A stretch of DNA of 64,000 nucleotides, from NCBI GenBank assembly GCA_963662155.1, contig OY759271.1, positions 33,219,333-33,283,332 on the forward strand. Direction: 5' to 3'. Made by a program: the position numbers and the translations under genes. Below, one piece after another: positions 1 through 12,000 of this stretch. Source of the DNA: Lamellibrachia columna. Taxonomy: Eukaryota; Annelida; Polychaeta; Sabellida; Siboglinidae. Under the pieces are notes generated by a model. The model made no database searches. It was given only the letters and a program-made list of their open reading frames with translations, and had not been told where the DNA came from. Every line of letters starts with the position of its first letter. The stretch's first letter is position 1.

Positions 1-5
1 AGCAG
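1..5 (+). CDS. possible 3' end of an upstream exon of the DZIP3-like gene
   Basis: The window opens with AGCAG followed at once by GTGAGT, a consensus 5' splice site. The strand fits the downstream gene, but five bases cannot prove an exon. Confidence 0.3.
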
Positions 6-3000
6 GTGAGTTGGCAGTGCTCAGGGGGCTGCACTGGTCTGGCATGGAAATCTTGGGTATAGTGAGAATACATCATTGAGTTTGTATTGCTAACACCAGG
101 CAGCAGTCGTCTCACAGAGGGTTACCTGAGCAATGACTGGAGTCGTCTCACAGAGGGTTACCTCAGCAATGACTGGAGTCGTCTCACAGAGGGTTACCTC
201 AGCAATGACTGGAGTCGTCTCACAGAGGGTTACCTCTGCAATGACTGGAGTCGTATTCCAAATAAAAAGGATCATTATGACTAGTTGTATTCTGGTTGAA
301 ATGGATTAAATGACATGATGGAGGCGGGGTTTTGATGTCGGAAGAAATAAAATAATTGTATGTAAATGTCAAGTAGTTTTCATTAGGGAAAGATACATTT
401 TCGCCAGGGAAAGTGACCCTAAGGACAATGTAAGTATTTGAATTATGTAGTCAATATGTAACATACGTTTTGCAGATTGTATATCGCATGCTCTGTAAAA
501 GAAATGTATTACTTTATTGTAGACTACATGATGTCAATAATGCTGGCATTGTGTTTGAGCATAGTGTATACAAGAGTAAGGACAGTGCTGTGGAACTGTT
601 CGAGGATAGAGCATACAGGTGTGGCATCTCACTGGAGAAAGACGGCGTTGATTCAGAGGAGAGTGTGAATTCGATCTCACAGAGCAGCCACTGTCAGTCA
701 GGTAAATGTTGCTCTAATTTCTAGATGTAGTGACCATTTTACTAAGATAAATGGCTCATTAGGAAAATCCATCATAAAACAGAATCTTTAGTGTGTTTAG
801 ATGAGGTAATGTGGTTGCCTTGATAAGGTGAGCATTATTAGAAAAGGTCAAGGCTCTCTTACATAGTACACTGTGTGATGAGTGAAAATGTAACATTATA
901 AAAGTCATACATGAAAATTTGCTAGATGTTATGTTATTGTCAGAATTACAACAACAATACCTGATTATGGTCGTCCTTCATGCCTGTAGATTGCATAGCC
1001 ATTTAATGTGGTATTGTTTGAAGTCTGCTTATCCATGGCCACCAGTCAAAACCATTGTTTGGGATCTGCTTAAATTCGTAATTTACCCTAGTTCTGAATG
1101 ATATTGTTTGTAGACCCTAAAGTGGCTGTAGCGTTCTGCCAGGACCAGATATCCAATGGCCACAGGCCTCATGCCTGTACTACCAAGTGGTCAGTGGCCG
1201 CGGGGGAAGTGACCGATGACCTGCTCACGACCCAGTTGGTGAAATCTAAAGGACAGAGTGTAGCCACTCTGAAGACAACTTACACACCACTGACGTATGC
1301 TGCTGACTACAAGAACAGGTTGTCAGACTCAGAGTCGGCTGACGAATGTGACAATATCAGTTCAAGCAATAAGGGTAAAGACATGAACGTTGCTCGTGGT
1401 CACTTCGTTAGCATGAGGTCAGCCCTGCAGCAGTTTAAGGAGACACTGTTCGTGAAGTCTTCTGATCCAGTAGACACTGTAGCGAAGATGCTCGTTTATG
1501 ATGCCATGTGTGGTGCACTCGACAAAGTGACCAGGTCACGAAAGTCATATCCCACATCGAAACAAAATCATGTACTGCGAGCTGAGAGCTCCACGTTTGT
1601 GCCAAGAACTAGACCGGCACTAGCAGCAAGCTCCAGCAATCAACTGAATGCCAGCAGCCCAGAGTTCAGGCCACAGAGCGCGATTTCACTGGAACGTGGG
1701 AGTTCAGGAGATGCACTCTCGCACCGCGGCGTTTGTAGCGTGCCGTCACTGCGTCTGCAACGATGCGTGTCAACGTATAACTGTGGTGTTCAAACGGAGA
1801 CACTACCCCAGACCAGTGTCATGACAAACACAAAGCGCCATCGAACAAAGGACTGTGGAACACAAACTCCTCCCCAACCCTGCTGTGATGTTGCCATCAA
1901 CACCACAGACTCACTGTTTGATCATCGGTTCAGGTACCACCTCGTGCCTATTGTCACCACGACCGATACAGGTGTTAATACAACAAAGATTAACAGGCGT
2001 AGTTTAAAGTCGCAATGCAGCGTGCCAAGTGAAGATGAAAGCACTATGACTTTGGAGGATGAAGCATTGCAGGTCCGTCAAAGAACAGTATCAGAGGTCA
2101 GTGACATTTGTTGCAGCTGATGCTAGTTTAGGTCATATTAAATGTCAGCTTAATAAATGAGTGCATATCTTTGTTAAAATCATTGAAAGAATTTAGTTTG
2201 ATCGATAAATTGGGTAATTTGCAAAACTGTGAATAGCTTTATTTCATATAGTATATCAAGCCGGATCACTTTTGCCTGTTTATAGCTTAATTTTGACCGG
2301 ATCCTGTCAACAGTAATTTAATAGTTTGTCTAATGATTTCACCAAAACTGAATAAAAGATTTACAAACTAGTTAGCTTGTCAAAGTGGATACTAGATGGG
2401 TTTAATTTTTTGCGAAATGATTCTAAAATGAGATGAGCAAAAAATGTAAATGGGGAAAGACCTTTAAGACGGCTGGAATGGCTCACATGTCAGTTAATTT
2501 CTAAATTCTTCCCTTTCGATATGCTAGCAAATATTGAACATCCATGGGCAGGGTTTTTTAAGGTTCAGTTCATATTGGCAGTGCGAAGTTTCATACAGGC
2601 AAAAAAAATTTACAACTGATTTACTTTAACATGGTCACCAATTGTGCTTTATGTCGCACGTAGCTTGCAGCAAAATTAGTATATCCCAACAACCGTTGAA
2701 CGTCTAAATGAAATAGGCTGTTAAAATTGCTGTGGTACAATTATTTGATGATTATTTGATCATGAAGAAATCTTTAGGTAATATTGACCAAAAAACAAAA
2801 GTCAACTTCACCATGCTATAAAAAATTCAATGTCATTACCATCAACAAATGTATCCATGTTTGTCAGTTTTGTTCCACTAAGAAAATTATCCAATTCTGA
2901 TGGTTACTTTTAACTATTATGCACATTTTTGTCAACATGCATGAAAACAAAATTTTTTATTTTTTAGAATGCTCAAGGGATTTTGTGAATTGTGACTGGA

Positions 3001-6000
3001 ATGTTTTTGTTTTAATTCAAAATTATATAAAACCAACACCTGAAAGATTGCAAACTTTGTCACACCGTGTGCTTAGCAATATGATCATACGAACAAAATA
3101 CAATTTAAATAAACGATGAAAATTTCAAACTTATGACAGACAATGCCACAATCAACAACAGGGTGGGACACAAAGGTTACTATACCAAAATGGCGATGGT
3201 TGTGGTTGCCTCGTTGTTGTATCTCATTCTGTTAGAGATTTGAACCCGATCGGGTTATAAATAGCTGGATGGCAGCATTGAAAAGCAACGGTTGGTAGGC
3301 TGGCTGGCCGCTTTCACAAATACAGGGTTCGACGTGCTTGGCCACTGTGCCCGAGGAAGTTTTGAAGCTAATTATGATTATTGTTAGTCTATAGATGAAA
3401 TTGTTCTTTTCTTAGTTTAGATTTAATATTATATATTAAAATTGAAGATTTATAAAATTCTCACATGGGCAGAGCAGGTCTTTCATATGGGCATTTAATC
3501 ATGCAGCATTAATTTAATATTTTGCCAATCAGCCCTTGACAAACTAATATGTTACTTGTCTTCACGCAAACCTTTTTTGGACACTGAAAGGTTATTTCCA
3601 TAGTAACGATCATGCTTCAAATGACAGTAGACGTCCCATCAGTGTAAATCTGGTCACTGTGAAGGTGGAATATATATTGTGTCGTTATTTTGTCATCAGT
3701 ACACCATAGTATGATGTCTACATAATTGCATAATGAATAAGAAATTGCAAAAAAAGCTAATGTTATAATTAAATGGTTAAAATGTTTAACATCACATGAT
3801 ATATAGTAAATATATGGTTTGAGCAGATTGAAGATGGTAATGTCAGGAGTATGGCGACCCTGGTGCGGACGGACTCGGAGCAGTCGGCTGATGGCATTGA
3901 ACCCACTCTGGCAACAGCTGATGTCTCTGGCCAGCCTCCCGGACCATCCTTGAAGGAAGCTGCGTACAAGAAACCACCTGGTTTACCCAACATCCAGGTA
4001 ATGCTAGGGTAATGTGCCCAATGTATTCACTACATGCCTACGATTAGTGTTGTTCTGGTTAATTGATTTTGTCAATAATTGGTTTGTTTATGCTTCTGAC
4101 CAATTAATCAACCACATCTTGTGTGATTGATTTTTTCCAATTATAAAAAAAACATGTTGAATTTCGTTCCCATTCCCGAGTTATCTGGAATTGCCCAAAA
4201 TCTTATGCGCAACAAACAGTGGCACCTCATCACGGAGTCCGGATAATTGAGGATAGTTATGGAGTCAAAAAAGATGTTGATGTCGAATGTGTTGACAAAC
4301 TATTTTGATTATTCAACATAGTATCAACGGAAAGCTCTGTTGTTGGCCTGTAAGCCTAAATTGACATCAGTTAACTTTTTTTTCCTTGAATGGATAGATG
4401 ATCCGGTTTCTTGGTTATTAATATTAAGCATAATTACCTCTCAAGAAACTTTGTGTTCTTTCTGAACATTTCGACTGCATCTCGCAGTCTTCAGTCTGCT
4501 GAAGAAGACTGCGAGATGCAGTCGAAATATTCAGAAAGAACACAAAGTTTCTTGAGAGGTAATTATGCTTAATATCAATTAACTTATTTAATTCAGCGAA
4601 TTATAATCCCAAATTGAAACATGTGTTATCGACCCCAGAGCACTTTTGTAAACCTATGCCATGGCATGGTCCAGTAGCCATTTAATTTTAGGATGTTTTT
4701 GTCTGTTTGTATTAGTTCAAGTTCCAGTGTCAATATTTCAGCAGACTGCCTGCCAGTATTACTGAATCAAGTTATACTAGTTCAGACAGTTAAAATTATT
4801 TTGCGGGCATTTTTTAGGTGCATATTCAGCAGGTTGTCGGCACGGGTTCGTGCTGCCACCTGTTGCTGCCAGCTTTGGCACGATAAGCGAGTCAGTGCAA
4901 TGAGCCTAGCTGCCTGAACCACTGTTGTCTGGTGAAAATCATAAAAATTAATATTTTCGACATGTTTGTAACATTTTCCTTTATTTTTCAGCCAATAAAA
5001 ATTATGTATAGCTACAATTCCCATATTGGACATAGGGGCATGCAATGTGTCAGTTATGATCTGATGGCATGATGAAATTTGGTTTGTTTTATTCCAATAA
5101 TGGCCGACCACAAACTGATTATATAATCGATCATCGATTGGTTTGGCCAAACCGATAATCAATTGTAAAAATCAAACCGATTCCCAACACTACCTACGAT
5201 GCAGTTAAGATGTAGATGAAGGTTCCATGATTTGATGGTGTTCACATATAGCAAACTGTTTGTACACATAATTTGATTAGTAAATTAAGTCTTTTTGAAG
5301 ATCCTTTATTTAAAACTTGTATAACTATGGTATTCAAACAAATAAACATCATTGATTGATTTTTGTAACATAATTTTCAGTATTCTTTTCTACGTCGCGT
5401 CTCGTTATTGCATGCCACGTTATAACACAGATTTGTATATAACATGGTCCATTGTATACTCCGATTTTTTGCCGCCAAGGGGAAATGCCAAATGAAATGG
5501 GCCTACGATCACCGTACTGATCTAATTCATAACCAGCACTTGTTTTGCACGATGTACTCCTCGTGTTTGTGAAATCTACTTAGCAATTCTAATTCTCAAT
5601 AAACATAGGTGAACAATGCCAATGAACAAGTGATGACGTGTTGTTTGTTTTACACTGCTGCCAGCATCATTTGCTGATGCTGGTTTCGCTTTGGCAGTTT
5701 GTAAATTGCAACTGAGATTTGCAAATACGCCTCGCGTAAGAATCAGATAAACAGTCTTAAATGCAATTTAGTAAGCAATACCAATATAACACTGGGGTGA
5801 AATGGCTAATTTAAGACAAATCTAATCGTTTTCTTGATGCAAAACCGACGTGCCAAATGCACTACTACACAAGGCACTACTGGTGAATCGATGTTAAGTA
5901 GTGTGTCGTGAATTTATGCTTTGGTCGAGATCAGTTGAAAGATGAAGTGAAACAATTATTAATTCTACCTGTTGTCGTTTTCTATGTTTAATCAGCTTTC

Positions 6001-9000
6001 ATACTGCGTGCCAACTTATATATGTTTTCGGCTGCTCAGCCTCAGATTTAGGTTATTATTTTATTGAGCCATAGATTACCTCTCAGTCGGCAAAAAGCGA
6101 CCCCTCGTTACACCCACAGTGCAGGCCAGTTTGTTTTTAATTCAGATGTCATCATGCAATGTCTATTGGTCCAGTGCACTGGTTGGTGTGATTTTAATAT
6201 AATGTGCTGTTTTCACAAACATCTGAAGAAATTTGTGCACATGGGATCAATATTCAAAACAGCTACCAATTATTTCATCTATCAAATAATCAAAATCTGG
6301 CACATTGACGCTAGTTGACTCATTTAATAAGCTCTGTAAACTGCATATTGACATATAAAACAGTGCTACCAGCACATTGTGCCGGTAACTTCAACAGCGT
6401 TCTTGGACTAGGTGCAATCGCTGTTGTTTAGGAGCTCCCTGGTGGCAGATATGGGAACACCTAACATGCCTCACGTACACGTTGTCCAAAATTGTGGACC
6501 CCCAACCACCGCGTTATAACGAGGCTCAACTGTATTGACATTTATTTTATTGTCTGTATGCAAAGACACTGGCGGACGATATTATCGCAATAGATAGACT
6601 TGACCAGTCAATAATTTTATGCATTCATTGTGAGAAAGTTTCTATTGTTTTAAAATTTTCTAGTCTATTCAAAGAATTATATTTTTAGATGAAACAGATT
6701 AGATGCTTGAAATAAATTTATTTGTAGTAAAAAATGCTGTGAGAAGTGTTAACGTTTAAAAGTAATCTGGTTCCCGAGTCATTCGGAGAGGCATTTCACA
6801 CACTAAGCACAGAGAACGCATTCTGACAGTGGCGCCACAGTGTGGACTGGGCTTATATGATTTTCTCTGCCCGACATGCACACTCCAAATGGAAGGAAAT
6901 GTGTGCGCCATGATATGTCGAATGCCTTGTCTTGCCATTAAAATTGTGTGACTTTTACGTGTTTTTGGAAGCTTCAAGGATTGTCAATTGAAGATGTAAC
7001 ATACCGTATGGAATACCGATTCAACTGAATAAAAATACTGGTTTCATAGCCGCATAAAAATACTGGTGCAGCTGTATACCGCCATACGGTACACAGCAGT
7101 ATTAGCAAAAACTGAATTGCTTCAGCCCCCCCTCCCCACCCTCTGGGTAGTTTCTTGACTTGGAGATTGTTGGAAGAAACAGCACTAATTCATTGATATT
7201 GCATTGTGCTTGCAGCAACCTGTGAAGAAATCGAAGAAAGCTGCCAAGGCACTGAAGGCGAAGACGCTGGCTTTGAAGGCAGAAGTCGTGTCGGAGGAGA
7301 CCGCAGATATTTGTCCTGCTAACACGGCCGCTGTACGCCCAAGCAACGTCCCTGTCTTGCCGATCCAACCAGTGAGCGAGTCGCGCCGTACTGAGCCAGT
7401 CAATCCTACCGCTGACTCGGAAGAGCGTGAGTGGGAGGACAGTGCAGACCCACACGTGTCCACGCCCACTGACCTGACCATCAGCACCATGACCCACAAT
7501 GATCCCTTGCTTCAGCAGATGATGCTGACATTGCTGAAAGTCAACCCTGCTCTCTCTGCTGATCCCCATCTGCTTCAGATGACTGCCATGAGTCATATGG
7601 TGGCTCTGCAGCAAATGCAACAACAACAACAACAACAGCAGTCAGTGCAGCAGCCATCGATACATGATCTACAACAGCCAGCAATTCATGATCCACAACA
7701 GCCAGCGATTCATGATCCACAACAGCCAATGATTCATGATACACAGCAGCCAATGATTCATGATCAACACCAGCGAGTAATTCATGATCTACAACAGCCA
7801 ATGATTCATGATACACAGCAGGCAATGATTCATGATCTACACCAGCGAGTAATTCATGATCCACAGCAGCCAATGATTCATGATACACAGCAGCCAATGA
7901 TTCATGATCAACACCAGCGAGTAATTCATGATCCACAACAGCCTATGATTCATGATCCACAGCTGCTAGTGTTTCATGATCCACGGCAGCCAATGATTCA
8001 TAATCAACAACAGCCTGTGATTCATGATCCACAGCAGCTAGTATTTCATGATCAACAGCAGCTAATGATTCATGATCCACATCAGACAGAACTGTTGCAG
8101 AAGCAGCAGCAGCTACAGTTGTTGCAGCAGCAGCAGCAGCAGATGCAGCAACAACAGCAGCTGAGGCATCGGAAGTGGATGGAGATGCAGCACAGATCTG
8201 TTGAGACACCTGAAAGTAATTCATCTTCACAGGGCAGAATTCTAGAAACGCCGCCTTATAGAGAACTCCACACACAGCCAGAAAGTGTTGCCACCCGAGA
8301 AATGTTACCCTTACAGCCCTCAGAACATGACCCTTCAAATTTGAGGCCTCCACAGAATTGGCCCTCACAACAAGAGTCCACAGAACGAAGGCCATCACAG
8401 TTGAAGTCACGACAGGATGTCCGTTCACAACTGGAACACCCACAGGCAGCATCAACAAAGGTCAGACCGTCCAAGCTGAGACCGACAGCCGTCCCAGAAC
8501 CATCTCAAAGAGCCACCAATACACGCAACAGTGGACAGACAGATGTTCCAAGTCCTACAGACAACGGTGGCAGACCAGAACTTCGGGGCAAGGTAGTTCC
8601 AAGCACGCAGGATGACGTGAAGCAGCAGTCTGTAGTGCAACCCAGACACAGAGTTTCTGGCTTTCTGGGACGTGTACCAAGGAAAACAACAGTGGCCAAC
8701 ACTGCTGCAATGAATGAGTTCAGCACCAGTAGAAACTTGAACAATGGCAATGTCCATGAGAGAAGCACAGAGATGGCCAGTGGCGAGGACTGGGACACGG
8801 AGATTGACCCTTATACGACTACTTGGAAGATGAATGAAGTCCCCCTGCCAGAATCAGTCAAAGAACCCCCAAAGCCACTGATACCGGGCCTGGTGCAGAA
8901 GCCCTCCAAGAAGAAGGGGGTCATGACCCAGGATGTGAACCCTCAGCCTGTGACCCCCGTAAAGGTGGCACCACCACCGCAAATGCAAGCACCGCAACGT

Positions 9001-12000
9001 TCTTTCCCGGGAAACTTCTTCAAGAAGCCTCCTGCTCTTGTCACCCCCACTCTCATTCCAATCAGCTCTCTTGCGAATCGGGGCGAGTCTGAATCTCGTC
9101 TGAACCTGGCTGACAATTCTGCCTTCCCGGGGCTGCCGTCCCATCGGCAGCAGAAGAAGGCCTGTGTCAGCAGCTCCATGTCGGAACTGTCGGATATTTC
9201 CCTGAAGCCGTCTACCACCGACTCGGTGTCGTTACTCTGCAACATACCTATGTCATCGGTGGCATCACTCGGGTTCAGTGGCGTGGCAGACACACTCCTA
9301 GGTAAATATGTTTTGAAACATATTATCAACATGGTGGATTAGTTGTCAAAAACAAAGCCTTTAGATCAGGGCTTCCCCGACTGGGGGCCGAGGACACTGG
9401 GACGCTACTATATAGTTTCAGGGGATCCTCAACAAATATAAAAAATTATTTTAGAATGGAACATTACATGTGAGATACAAACCTGGGGACTTCAGCCAAA
9501 AGACAGAAATTGTTGGGAGCCTTGAGCTGAGAAGGTTTGTGAATCCATGCTCTAGATTACTTGTGTGTTTGTTGACAACATTGACTCTTCTGTTCATAAA
9601 GTTCTAGCCTACTTTGCATGGGACATAAAGTAGCAGGAAATTGTTATGATTAGGATTTGTGCCTTCTAACATAATAACTTGATGCATGTATATGGTTGAT
9701 TATCAGGTCAGCAAGGAGGAGACATGTTTGAAGACTTCGACATCAGCAGTCACGCCAACTGGCAGCCGGTAAAGGCCTTTCACCTGCCTTCATTCGTTGT
9801 CTGTTGCATGCCTATTCATGCTTTCATTAATATTCTAGTTTTATGCCAAACCAATAGACGTTAGTCAAATTCTTATATCCAGTGGAAGCTCTTAAATTTG
9901 CTTGTAATGTAATTTTTTTTTAATCTGAAATCATCAGACGATTGTACTTAAAAAAACTTGATGATTCGTGTTGTATTGAGAAATATTGCAAATATGTTTC
10001 ATGAGTTGATCATCAATATGTCCGGTTAAATTAATTTGTGCACATTTGTTTAATAGTATGTTGAGCAGATGAAATATTTTAAGATGGCCCATTATTCAAT
10101 ATGATGGTCTGTCTAAGTGATGGTCTTGATGCTGTCTGCTGGTAATGCCAATAATACTGAGAAAAATAGTAGATTTGCATTGGAGTCTAATTAAAATAGG
10201 AATACTGATCCGCTCTGTTAATTTGGATTGTTTAGACAATGAAAATCACATGTGACGCTACTTACCAAGACCTACTTAAACAGGTGGTCATTGGCTTATG
10301 TGACCCTTGACTATTACAAATATGGTGAGAACACTGACATTTCACATATTGAAGTATTGTGTCTTCTTTGACAGGTTGTTGGTAAGTATTGTGTCTTCTT
10401 TGACAGGTTGTTGGTAAGTATTGTGTCTTCTTTGACAGGTTGTTGGTAAGTATTGTGTCTTCTTTGACCGGTTGTTGGTAAGTATTGTGTCTTCTTTGAC
10501 AGGTTGTTGGTAAGTATTGTGTCTTCTTTGACAGGTTGTTGGTCAGTATTGTGTCTTCTTTGACAGGTTGTTGGTAAGAAGAAAAAGGGAGATCACACAG
10601 AGAAACAGATGAACAGCTTTGAGAAACTCATTGTGAAGATGAAAGAGATGCACCCAGATGCCACTCAGTAAGCATAGTTGGTTATATGTTAGTTTTTTTA
10701 ACAAGATTTAACAAGATTTGCCATCCAAGCCAAAGGCCCAGATGGCAAGTGGACAAGGAAGCCATTGGCTTATCGAGAGTCCAACAGTTCATCTACTTAT
10801 AGCCCGCCCTCCTGAGATATGTGTCAACCTTGTTTTTAAACATATTCACGCTGCTAGCAGTTACACAATCTGTAGACAATTTGTTCCATTCATTTATTGT
10901 CCTCTGTGAGAACGAGTGCTTCCTGATGTCCAATCTACATTGATCCTTTACTAATTTTACCTCATGTCCTCTAGTTCTGCTATCCTTCTTGAGTGAGAAA
11001 AACATATTTCTGTCAATATTTTCATACCCATTCAATATCTTAAAAACTTCAATCTGATCTCCTCTTAACCTCCTTGTCTCTAGAGTTGTTAAACCACATT
11101 CTTTCAGGCGTTCTTCATAACTAAGGTCTCTCAGTTCTGGAATCATTTTAGTTGCTTTCCTTTGTATGCGTTCAAGCGTATCTATATCCTTCTTACGATA
11201 TGGTCTCCATGCTTGTATACAGTATTCTAAATGAGGTCTAACTATTGCTTTATAAAGAGGTATAATTAACTTTTTTCCCTTGTATGTTATGTTTCTTCTA
11301 ATCAATCCAAGAATTTGATTACCCTTTGAAGCTGCAATACCAAACTGCTCTGAAACTTTCATATCAGCGCTTATTGTAACTCCTAAGTCCTTTTCTTTTA
11401 CAGTAGTACCCAGAACAGTATCTCCCATTTTATAGTTTGCATTCAAGTTCCCATGTCCTGTATGTAGGCATTTACATTTCCCAAAATTGAACAACATCTG
11501 CCATTTCTCAGACCATTTCACTAATCTGTCTAGATCGTTTTGTAAATGTTGTTTACCATCAGTATTAACCTTTCTAAACAGTTTTGTGTCATCCGCAAAT
11601 TTCAGTACGTTACTTGTTATACTGTCATCCAAGTCATTGATATAAATTAAGAATAATATAGGTCCTAATACTGATCCTTGAGGTACCCCACTCAAAACCG
11701 ATTTCCAATTTGAAACTTCTCCATCTACTACAACTCGTTGTCTTCTGTCAGTCAGCCATTGTTCTATCCAGTCAGTTATGCTATCCCCGATACCATGGGC
11801 TTTTAATTTAAGTAGTAATCTTTGATGTGGCACTTTGTCAAAAGCTTTCTGAAAATCTAAGTAGATAATATCTACTGGCGATCCCACGTCTATCCACTTA
11901 GTGATTTCTTCCAAAAAACATAACATATTTGTTAAGCATGACCTCGCTTTAAGGAATCCATGTTGAGATGAATTTAATAATTTATGCTTAACGAGGAATT

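Noticed and set aside
105..251. 36-bp direct repeats resembling a CRISPR array
   Set aside because: Units abut without spacers, in a clearly eukaryotic gene region.
3225..3265. B-box-like GGGTTCAAATC on the minus strand, tRNA candidate
   Set aside because: No matching A box or cloverleaf could be drawn around it.
7102..9332. Long antisense frames opposite the Gln-rich exon
   Set aside because: They mirror the coding repeat and lack own splice or start evidence; the plus frame has matching acceptor, donor and phases.
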